DNA of 64,000 nt, from assembly GCF_001638985.1 (NCBI RefSeq), contig NW_017265146.1, positions 1,260,231-1,324,230 on the forward strand, in the 5' to 3' direction. Shown here in pieces: positions 34,460 to 42,149 of the stretch. The position numbers were made by a program, and so were the translations under genes. Within the stretch, counting starts at the first letter, position 1. The number at the start of each line of letters is the position of its first letter. This stretch comes from Phycomyces blakesleeanus NRRL 1555(-). Its lineage: Eukaryota; Mucoromycota; Mucoromycetes; Mucorales; Phycomycetaceae. The notes beneath the pieces are model-generated. The model was not told where the DNA came from, did not search any database, and saw only the letters and a list, made by a program, of their open reading frames with translations.

Positions 34460-34533
34460 TGATTTCTGCCAGACTTGAACTGGCGACCGTCTGTGTGTTA
34501 GACAGACGTGATAACCAACTACACCAAGAAACC
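34460..34533 (-). tRNA. tRNA-Val (anticodon AAC)
   Basis: Minus strand, 74 nt, no intron. The acceptor stem GGTTTCT pairs with AGAAATC (one G-U) with discriminator A. The A box reads TGGTGTAGTTGG. The anticodon stem is TCTGT/ACAGA with loop CTAACAC (anticodon AAC). The T arm is GCCAG-TTCAAGT-CTGGC. A T-run follows on the minus strand. All stems pair, so the gene looks functional. Its first nucleotide (34533) directly abuts a LINE insertion at 34534, so its native 5' flank has been displaced by about 6.9 kb of retrotransposons. Confidence 0.93.
34519..34533. repeat. LINE target duplication = tRNA nt 1-15 (copy 1)
   Basis: CTACACCAAGAAACC on the plus strand is the complement of the first 15 nt of tRNA-Val. 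The same 15 bp recur at 35657-35671 and 41414-41428, directly after each LINE 3' end. Confidence 0.85.
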
Positions 34534-35656
34534 CTGGGTTGTCACGTCTACTCTCAATTCGTTTGTATCGCCAGTTTATTCGTCCACAATTTGAGTATGG
34601 CCTGGCAATATCCTGCTTCAACATCAAACAAGTTGCTGTGCTTGAAAAGGCCCAGAACACATGCTTACGCATGATTTTTGGAGGTCACTCCACATCTTCT
34701 ACATCTGTTTTCCGTCACCTTGGGAATCTTCCTAGCATGAGGGAGAGGATCTTGACTCTTGGTTTCAAGTTTGTATATCGTGCTTTCTGGTTGCCTGATG
34801 AGGCTCTGTTTACTCTTCTTCAACCTGTTCTTACAAACCCAGCACACCAATGGTTTAAGCTTTTAGCTAATCCCATTTGGTTGTCTCTCTCCAATCGTCA
34901 GAATGCTGATTCTAAAGCTTGCAAGCATGCCATTCGTTCATTTTTGAACCAGGGCCTCTTCTTGCAACGCTCTCAACAAATACTTCTCTCTGCTTGCCGT
35001 CCTTCTCTTGGTGTTGACCCTATTCTCTGGCTTCCCATGACTAACTATGAACGTAGTAGATTCATACGTTGGCGTATGGGGTGGCTTCCTGGACGTCCTC
35101 AACCTTGTTCCTGTGGATTGCATACCACCAGCCGTCATCATGTCATTGAGTGCACTGGAGCTGCAATTCGTCTCCATCTCTATTCTACAGTACAACCCAA
35201 TCCAATTGATTATGTACTCAATATGCTGCCTCTGAAGAAACCTAAAAACAACAAGAACAATGCCTTCTGGATCTTTACTTGGCCAATTCTTTGTAGAATA
35301 ATGTTGGACATAGAACAGATCTGTCTCCCTGGGGTTGATCTTGCTGATCATGCTGCAACAGACAGAGGACAACTCTTCTTGAACTGGCTACCCAAATGAG
35401 ACTGGCCATCTCCTTTTGTTTTTAGTTTAGATCTGTATTAGTCTTAGTTTCCATTTATTGCATGAATTTCATGCATGCTTCATATTTTATCCTTATCTCC
35501 CTTTTTTTGTATCCCCTAGCTTAGTTTCCCTTTCTAGTTTTTCCCATTTTCCCCCTTGGGTTTTTTTCCTTTCTATTATTCTTTTTTGTACTCTTAAAGG
35601 CGGGCAATAGCTCTATAGTGCGTGTGCCCACTAGCCTTTCAATAAAAATCTTTTAC
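34534..35656 (+). mobile_element. LINE copy A, 5'-truncated (1123 bp)
   Basis: It matches LINE B from 39655 (inside ORF2) to the 3' end with eight substitutions, about 99.3% identical, and lacks the solo LTR found in B's 3' UTR. It begins with CTGGGTTGTC directly at the tRNA's first base and ends AATAAAAATCTTTTAC. It is flanked by the 15-bp tRNA-derived duplication. The 5' truncation is typical of target-primed reverse transcription. Confidence 0.9.
34539..35399 (+). pseudogene. LINE A ORF2 C-terminal fragment
   Basis: Open for 286 codons and collinear with the last part of LINE B ORF2, after the reverse transcriptase core. It contains the cysteine/histidine motif CSCGLHTTSRHHVIEC. The catalytic endonuclease and RT domains are absent through 5' truncation, so it is not functional by itself. 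Confidence 0.85.
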
Positions 35657-35671
35657 CTACACCAAGAAACC
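35657..35671. repeat. LINE target duplication = tRNA nt 1-15 (copy 2)
   Basis: CTACACCAAGAAACC between the 3' end of LINE A and the 5' end of LINE B. It serves as the right flank of A and the left flank of B. Confidence 0.85.
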
Positions 35672-35739
35672 ATTGATTGTCATAGTTGTTTTTATATATT
35701 TACCAATTTTCATTTTTTTTTAATTGACTTTTTTTCAAA

Positions 35740-37227
35740 TTGTTGGAATCATCATTGCAATCATCTTCACATCTGCGCCGAAATCACTCAAGATTGTCAG
35801 CATCTCCAACTACATCTCAATTGCCTGTACCTCTGTTATTGTCTCCAGCTCTTTTCTCCTTCTCTGAAGGTGGTTCTGGTGTTTTACCATCAACTTCGCA
35901 CTTTTTTGTCCCAGTTTCAGACCTTTCTTTTTCTGCTTTGCCTGCTCCTGGTTCCCACGAAATTTTTTTTCAAGCTCCTCCAACAATGATTGGTTCCCAA
36001 AAACAGGTGATTAATTCCACTGGCCGCCCTACTCCCACTGCTCTCATTTTGTCTGGCCTCAAGGCAGACTTTAAAAAATTGCACAATGTTTTGTCTTGTT
36101 CACGTTGCCAGACTACAGGCAAAATTGTTTCCAATGGGTCTACTTCTCGTACTGGTAGCCCACAGTTTAAATGCAAATGTGGTGCAACATTTACTGCTTC
36201 ATCCATGCAATCTTTGATCAATGCAGTCCAACACAAAATTCCTGAAGTTTGTTCTGCAAGTAAGCCTGTTGTGTCCCCTTCTGTTTCCATCTTGGGTCAT
36301 AGTATTTCCATGGCAGATATCCATGAAATTGAATCTGATGTTGCACCTGTTCTTCCAACTGTAATGCCCACTCTTCAGGATATTTGGGACCGTTTCCAGG
36401 CTTATGATGAACGTCTTTCTGCATTGGAGGCTGTTCAAAAAGAGAATATTGAGTTGCATAAGGCTCTTGCTACTGCAAACGCCACTATTGCACGTTTGAC
36501 AAAGGAGAATGTTGATTTTTCTGTTGGTGCTGCAGCATCCAAATATGCTACTATTGCTGCCTCTGTTCCAGTTGTTTCTCAGGCTGATTTTCCATCACTT
36601 CCTGCATCCCCGACCCATCATTCCACTGAACCCACCAAGACTTTCGTTTCTAAAACACCACGTAAAAGGGCTCCAACTGCTAGGGCCATTGCTGCTGTTG
36701 TTCGTGGCATGACAATTAAAGAAAATGCTGATCAGGGGTTTCAAATTGTTTATGTACCTAATGCTATCCGTCTCCCCATTAGTACTCAACGTCAACGTCT
36801 TAGGAAATTAAAGATAGACAATGCACGTGTGCTGGATCTCCACTATCCTGATCGTAAGGTGATGGGAATGCTTGTACATAATGAGTATGCTCCTGAGCTC
36901 AAGACTATCTTGGCGAGTTATGGTGTTACTACTTTGGATAACTTTGATCCTCTGGACCCTGTTCACCTCCGTGACCCAGCTCTGGCCTCTCTTTCACTTG
37001 ATGATAGGGCAACAAAAGCTATACATGTTCACAATGAGCGTATGCTACGTGCCATTGAATTCATTAGGGCTCCTGTCAAGTTTGCTGTTGCACGTTCCTT
37101 TTGCTCTCAGGGATGGATTAGTGATGACCAACTAGCTGAGATGGTTCCCCCACGACCCACCAAAAAAGACTTGGACATCTCTATACATACTGCCAGCATC
37201 ACCATCCCTTCATTCTCTGATCTATGA
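35740..37227 (+). CDS. LINE ORF1 protein (495 aa)
   Basis: Intact frame starting 68 nt into the element. The first roughly 80 residues are S/P-rich. A possible zinc-binding pattern CSRC followed by CKC lies at about residues 119-145. A clear coiled coil follows at about 212-258 (IWDRFQAYDERLSALEAVQKE and on), as expected for a multimerising, RNA-binding LINE ORF1p. A basic stretch PRKRAPTARAIAAVVRG near 305 and an RNA-recognition-like C-terminal region (IVYVPNAIRLPISTQRQRLRKL) complete it. A shorter start at M83 is possible. The stop TGA at 37225-37227 overlaps the ATG of ORF2, so ORF2 is probably translated by termination-reinitiation. Confidence 0.8.
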   Translation: MLESSLQSSSHLRRNHSRLSASPTTSQLPVPLLLSPALFSFSEGGSGVLPSTSHFFVPVSDLSFSALPAPGSHEIFFQAPPTMIGSQKQVINSTGRPTPTALILSGLKADFKKLHNVLSCSRCQTTGKIVSNGSTSRTGSPQFKCKCGATFTASSMQSLINAVQHKIPEVCSASKPVVSPSVSILGHSISMADIHEIESDVAPVLPTVMPTLQDIWDRFQAYDERLSALEAVQKENIELHKALATANATIARLTKENVDFSVGAAASKYATIAASVPVVSQADFPSLPASPTHHSTEPTKTFVSKTPRKRAPTARAIAAVVRGMTIKENADQGFQIVYVPNAIRLPISTQRQRLRKLKIDNARVLDLHYPDRKVMGMLVHNEYAPELKTILASYGVTTLDNFDPLDPVHLRDPALASLSLDDRATKAIHVHNERMLRAIEFIRAPVKFAVARSFCSQGWISDDQLAEMVPPRPTKKDLDISIHTASITIPSFSDL

Positions 37228-40200
37228 ATCCAGTAACAATTACATTATGGAATGCAAATGGTCTTGCAAAACAGACCATACCTACGATCCTTTCATACGC
37301 TCCACTTACTTCCCTTCTTTTTATCACTGAAACGTGGCTTTTGTCCCCCCATCGTTATCCTACTTCTTGGCAGCAGTACCATACCTATGGTCAGTCTGTC
37401 CCCAATGCTAGCCGTGGCTGCATGGGTATTTCTCTTCTTGTAAATCCTTCTTTCCCTTACCCCATTTCTATTGTTCCTTCTTCTTCTCCTTATGTTCTTT
37501 CTTGTATTGTATTTGATTTTCTTATTCATTGCATTTATCTTCCCCCTTCTCTTTCTGATGACGATGCAATTTCTATTCTTTATGACCTCCCCCTCTCTTC
37601 TTCTTCTATTCCTTCTTCTAACACTATTTTTTGTGGTGATTTTAATTCACGTATGGGATCCTTTCTTGGTGACCATGCTATCACTTCGCGAGGAACTTCT
37701 TTTCTTCAGTGGATCCAGGCAACTGGTCTCACTTGTTGGAATGAATTACTTGCATTTGGTATTCCTACCTTTCTTTCTGGTGGCTCTGGTACCTCACGTT
37801 CCAGTGTCATTGATTTATTTCTTTCTACGTCCCCCCTTCTCAATCCTTCTATGCAAATTCGTTCTGATCTTTCTTTAGGCTCTGATCACAAAATGGTCAA
37901 CCTCACTTTCACTCCCTATGTTTCACCTCCCCCTCCCCCTACTAATCATCCGCGCCTACTTTGGAATCTTTCCAAGCTTGCTCAGCCTGACACTCTCAAG
38001 ATCTACATTGATACAGCTTCTGGGTCATTGGACAATCTGACAGAGCAGTTCAGTGCTTTCCTTTCTTCTTCTTCTCCTCCTCCTGTAGATTCTCTGTGCT
38101 CTGCTTTTGCTCAAGCTATCTATGATGCTCTGGACACTGCTGTTGGTCGTCGTACACCATGTACCATGCAAAAGTACTGGTTCTGGTCAGTGGACCTTCA
38201 AGAAGCAATGGATCTGAGAGAACGCAGCTACCAACGCTGGCGTCATTCTAGTGGTTTGCAGAAGGCTATATGCTGGATGCGCCATCAGGATGCATGTCAT
38301 GCTGTTAGGTTATCAGTCCAGCGTCGTCGACGTGAAACATGGAAAGAATTCTGCAACAAATTGGCAACACAAGACTTTGCAAAGACCACAGCAACAATGA
38401 AACGTATTAAAAGCCATCGTCAAACCAGTCCTGTCTTTGTGGATCCGGGTGGACCTCAAGTAGCTGCTAACAAAATGGCTGATCATCTTCAACAGATTTT
38501 CTCAGGTCAATTTCTTCCTGCACGCCGCCCTCCAGACCAGACAGTGATGATTTCATCACCAATTGCAATTGATGAATCGTGTCCTTTTACTCATCTTTCT
38601 GTAGAGAGTGCAATTCTCAAGCTTCCTACACGCAAGGCTCCTGGTGTTGACCATCTTCGTGCTGAAATGCTTCACCCAATTGTTAAGCAAGTCTCTCCTG
38701 TTCTTTGTCTTTTGTTCCAGCTTTGTTGGCAATGGGGTTCTGCACCTCTTGCATGGCGTACTGCACAAATTGTCCCCATCTTTAAAAAGGGTGATACTCA
38801 TGACCCTGCTAACTATCGTCCCATTAGCTTAACGTCTATCCTGAGAAAAGCCATGGAATATTGTCTACAGTTTCCTCTTGAAGATGTGTCTCCAACAATT
38901 GACATTGCACAGGGTGGATTCCAACATCAACGTAGCTCCCTTGATCAAGTTCTTTGTCTCCATGAGATGGTCCGTTGTCACACAGCTCTATTCAAAGCAC
39001 CACCAGTCTTGGCTTTTCTTGATATCAAGTCTGCATATGTCACTGTTGATCGTTCTGTAGTATGGACATCGTTACGTCCTCTTGCCTCTGATGCTATGTT
39101 AGCTTTGTTACAAAGTCTTTTTGACAATGTTCAAGTTGAGGTGTTGCTTTCTGGTGCAACATCCAGATCATTCCAACCATTGACTGGCGTTATGCAAGGA
39201 TCTGTGCTTTCTCCCCACCTTTATTCCGTGTACATAAATTCTCTACCAGTTGCTCTTCGTGCTGCAGGGGAACTTTGTAACACAGTATTTAATCAGACTG
39301 CTGCCACAAGACTCAATGATCAATTAGTCAATTCACTACTTTTTGCTGACGATGTTGCCATCATTGCTACACCAGAAGCTATGCCTGTCATTCTGAATTC
39401 TGCTGAACAACATTCTCAAGAGCTAGGATATCGTTGGAGTCCCACCAAGTGCATGATCCTTCACCATTCTTGTTCTCTTTCTCCTTTGTCATTCTCTCTC
39501 TACAATGTGCCTATTCCTCATGCTCATTCGTTTCCTTACCTTGGTGTTCCCTTCTCAGCAAAGGGGACTATTGATCCATCTCTTCTCATCTCTCGTAATT
39601 GTGTCTCTGCTATCAACAGCATGCGTGCTCTTCAATCACTTGGTGTCAATCATACTGGGTTGTCACGTCTACTCTCAATTCGTTTGTATCGCCAGTTTAT
39701 TCGTCCACAATTTGAGTATGGCCTGGCAATATCCTGCTTCAACATCAAACAAGTTGCTGTGCTTGAAAAGGCCCAGAACACATGCTTACGCATGATTTTT
39801 GGAGGTCACTCCACATCTTCTACATCTGTTTTCCGTCACCTTGGGAATCTTCCTAGCATGAGGGAGAGGATCTTGACTCTTGGTTTCAAGTTTGTATATC
39901 GTGCTTTCTGGTTGCCTGATGAGGCTCTGTTTACTCTTCTTCAACCTGTTCTTACAAACCCAGCACACCAATGGTTTAAGCTTTTAGCTAATCCTATTTG
40001 GTTGTCTCTCTCCAATCGTCAGAATGCTGATTCTAAAGCTTGCAAGCATGCCATTCGTTCATTTTTGAACCAGGGCCTCTTCTTGCAACGCTCTCAACAA
40101 ATACTTCTCTCTGCTTGCCGTCCTTCTCTTGGTGTTGACCCTATTCTCTGGCTTCCCATGACTAACTATGAACGTAGTAGATTCATACGTTGGCGTATGG

Positions 40201-40520
40201 GGTGGCTTCCTGGACGTCCTCAACCTTGTTCCTGTGGATTGCATACCACCAGCCGTCATCATGTCATTGAGTGCACTGGAGCTGCAATTCGTCTCCATCT
40301 CTATTCTACAGTACAACCCAATCCAATTGATTATGTACTCAATATGCTGCCTCTGAAGAAACCTAAAAACAACAAGAACAATGCCTTCTGGATCTTTACT
40401 TGGCCAATTCTTTGTAGAATAATGTTGGACATAGAACAGATCTGTCTCTCTGGGGTTGATCTTGCTGATCATGCTGTAACAGACAGAGAACAACTCTTCT
40501 TGAACTGGCTACCCAAATGA
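37224..40520 (+). CDS. LINE ORF2: endonuclease and reverse transcriptase (1098 aa)
   Basis: Intact. The N-terminal APE-like endonuclease has WNANGL (residues 9-14), TETWL with E36, CGDFNSRMG near 137-145 and GSDHKMV near 219, i.e. all family catalytic motifs. The reverse transcriptase has IVPIFKKGD and YRPISL near 515-530, FLDIKSAY with motif-A Asp at 600, GVMQGSVLSP near 655 and FADD at 707-710. The usual AYDTVDR reads AYVTVDR here; the catalytic Asp is the earlier one and is present. The C-terminus has a C-x-C...HH...C motif (CSCGLHTTSRHHVIEC) near 1001. The protein should nick the target and copy the element RNA by target-primed reverse transcription. Confidence 0.93.
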   Translation: MNPVTITLWNANGLAKQTIPTILSYAPLTSLLFITETWLLSPHRYPTSWQQYHTYGQSVPNASRGCMGISLLVNPSFPYPISIVPSSSPYVLSCIVFDFLIHCIYLPPSLSDDDAISILYDLPLSSSSIPSSNTIFCGDFNSRMGSFLGDHAITSRGTSFLQWIQATGLTCWNELLAFGIPTFLSGGSGTSRSSVIDLFLSTSPLLNPSMQIRSDLSLGSDHKMVNLTFTPYVSPPPPPTNHPRLLWNLSKLAQPDTLKIYIDTASGSLDNLTEQFSAFLSSSSPPPVDSLCSAFAQAIYDALDTAVGRRTPCTMQKYWFWSVDLQEAMDLRERSYQRWRHSSGLQKAICWMRHQDACHAVRLSVQRRRRETWKEFCNKLATQDFAKTTATMKRIKSHRQTSPVFVDPGGPQVAANKMADHLQQIFSGQFLPARRPPDQTVMISSPIAIDESCPFTHLSVESAILKLPTRKAPGVDHLRAEMLHPIVKQVSPVLCLLFQLCWQWGSAPLAWRTAQIVPIFKKGDTHDPANYRPISLTSILRKAMEYCLQFPLEDVSPTIDIAQGGFQHQRSSLDQVLCLHEMVRCHTALFKAPPVLAFLDIKSAYVTVDRSVVWTSLRPLASDAMLALLQSLFDNVQVEVLLSGATSRSFQPLTGVMQGSVLSPHLYSVYINSLPVALRAAGELCNTVFNQTAATRLNDQLVNSLLFADDVAIIATPEAMPVILNSAEQHSQELGYRWSPTKCMILHHSCSLSPLSFSLYNVPIPHAHSFPYLGVPFSAKGTIDPSLLISRNCVSAINSMRALQSLGVNHTGLSRLLSIRLYRQFIRPQFEYGLAISCFNIKQVAVLEKAQNTCLRMIFGGHSTSSTSVFRHLGNLPSMRERILTLGFKFVYRAFWLPDEALFTLLQPVLTNPAHQWFKLLANPIWLSLSNRQNADSKACKHAIRSFLNQGLFLQRSQQILLSACRPSLGVDPILWLPMTNYERSRFIRWRMGWLPGRPQPCSCGLHTTSRHHVIECTGAAIRLHLYSTVQPNPIDYVLNMLPLKKPKNNKNNAFWIFTWPILCRIMLDIEQICLSGVDLADHAVTDREQLFLNWLPK

Positions 40521-40527
40521 GACTGGC

Positions 40528-41158
40528 TGTTGTGAATGAGTATTGATTACTGCTGAATCTGAGAGTAAGACTGAAGGATAAAATAATATCCTCAGCTATT
40601 CCAGTCAAACGGATCTCCCTTTATGATATTATCTAATACACAGATCATCATACACATAATTGATTATTTATTATTATCACCATGACATGGAATATACAAA
40701 TACATATACATTATATATATGGCATCATTATATTTCATCTACATATTTCTTTTATTATACAAATACTTAATTGAGAGACTACAACTACAACTATCTAATA
40801 TTATGAAACATTACCCGAGTATCTGGGTCGGAATACTAAAATATTACCAATAGCATAAATGCTCTTCTTTACCAAAACTCTTGGACTGATCTGACTGGAG
40901 AAGTATCATATCAATTGGTCTTTCCGGATCTTTCCAGAAGAACAATACTCCTGGAATATGACTCATCGTGATAAAGATTACTTAAGCACACACTGAATTA
41001 CAAATTAGAAAAACATATAAATATCAGTAGATAGTTCCGTGTAGAAAGACAATCGAATTTTATCATTCTTTACTTTTCTTTTGAAATAAACAACCTACAC
41101 AAGTTCTCACAAATTCTTTCGTCTATATTATATTTTGCTTTATTTTCTCCCCACAACA
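40528..41158 (+). mobile_element. Solo LTR, family A (631 bp), inside LINE B 3' UTR
   Basis: It begins TGTTGTGAATGAGTATTGA and ends CCCCACAACA (terminal inverted TGTTGTG/CACAACA). It is flanked by the 5-bp duplication CTGGC at 40523-40527 and 41159-41163. LINE A has an uninterrupted GACTGGCCATCTCC at this point, which confirms the insertion. It carries AATAAA and other LTR-like signals. Related solo LTRs lie at 45323-45854 and, inverted, at 52254-52784. Confidence 0.92.
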
Positions 41159-41413
41159 CTGGCCATCTCCTTTTATTTTTAGTTTAGATCTGTATTAGTT
41201 TTAGTTTCCATTTATTGCATGAATTTCATGCATGCTTCATATTTTATCCTTATCTCCCTTTTTTTGTATCCCCTAGTTTAGTTTCCCTTTCTAGTTTTTC
41301 CCATTTTCCCCCTTGGGTTTTTTTCCTTTCTATTATTCTTTTTTGTACTCTTAAAGGCGGGCAATAGCTCTATAGTGCGTGTGCCCACTAGCCTTTTAAT
41401 AAAAATCTTTTAC

Positions 41414-41428
41414 CTACACCAAGAAACC
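41414..41428. repeat. LINE target duplication = tRNA nt 1-15 (copy 3)
   Basis: CTACACCAAGAAACC directly after the 3' end of LINE B. The sequence beyond (ATTTACACTACTG...) is therefore probably the original 5' flank of the tRNA-Val gene. Confidence 0.85.
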
Positions 41429-41530
41429 ATTTACACTACTGTAGATTTGCGTTAAGCCTATAAATCAATGGTTAGACAATATAAAAACAGGCAAAGAAGT
41501 ATACTTGATAATAAAGAAGTATACTTAAAG

Positions 41531-41830
41531 AAGTACAATAAAACAGGCAAAATAATATAGTAGATAAAAGATGATTTTATTATGAATAATTGCTATTGAT
41601 ATTTATACTAATTATTTAAAATGTTTGTCTTGAGATCTTATTCGATATGATACCTCATTTGTAAGAATATTAATTTGAATTATTATTTCTACTATATAAG
41701 AATGTAAGTGAGGGTCAAAGTAATTAATTATAAAAAAGAGATTTGTTTGCCCTTTTCTCTTTTTTGAACAATTGATTTGAATTTCTTCTTTTGTTTAAGC
41801 TCTGGCTTGCCAGCTATGACACTACCCATA
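41531..41830 (+). repeat. Dispersed repeat family C, copy X
   Basis: It aligns with 48395-49030: AAAATAATATAGTAGATAAA, AGATGATTTTATT, TACTAATTATTT, GATCTTA and TAATTAATTATAAAAAA in the same order. Copy Y is split by a roughly 390-bp insertion. No coding capacity; the type is unknown (possibly an LTR or non-autonomous element). Confidence 0.5.
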
Positions 41831-42149
41831 GGTACCATATAATAAAGTACACTAAAGCTTCTATTTGTCTTCATCTTTTTTTAACTGTCACTGCAAAAAA
41901 ATGTCCAATTTCTATACGTAATGATATGTAAAATTTGGTAGACAGAAAACCCAAATTTGTAGTGCAGAATTTTTTTTTGTAGAATAAGCATTGCATTTTT
42001 TTAAAACAATTCTATTGGTCATAGAGCACCAAGTAGTATAAAAAAATACAATAATAAATTTAAATTGAATAAAATAAACTGTACCTGAGTATATATTTAT
42101 CTTCTTTACTATTTAAAGAATCATATTCTTTTAATAATTATTAAGCAAT

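Larger units (their letters stand above)
35672..41413 (+). mobile_element. LINE copy B, full-length two-ORF non-LTR retrotransposon at tRNA-Val
   Basis: About 5.1 kb without the 631-bp solo LTR inserted in its 3' UTR. Structure: a short 5' UTR, ORF1 (35740-37227), ORF2 (37224-40520), a 3' UTR with CGGGCAATAGCTCTATAGTG, and the terminal AATAAAAATCTTTTAC. It is flanked on both sides by the 15-bp tRNA-derived repeat. The APE-type endonuclease plus RT place it in the broad L1/Tad/I-like group of fungal LINEs; Mucor pericentromeric Grem-LINE1 elements have a comparable two-ORF plan, but identity to them is not tested here. Both ORFs are intact. Confidence 0.9.

Noticed and set aside
35047..35235. 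Short frames and antisense frames in both LINE copies
   Set aside because: They are shadows of ORF2, identical in both copies because the sequence is identical.
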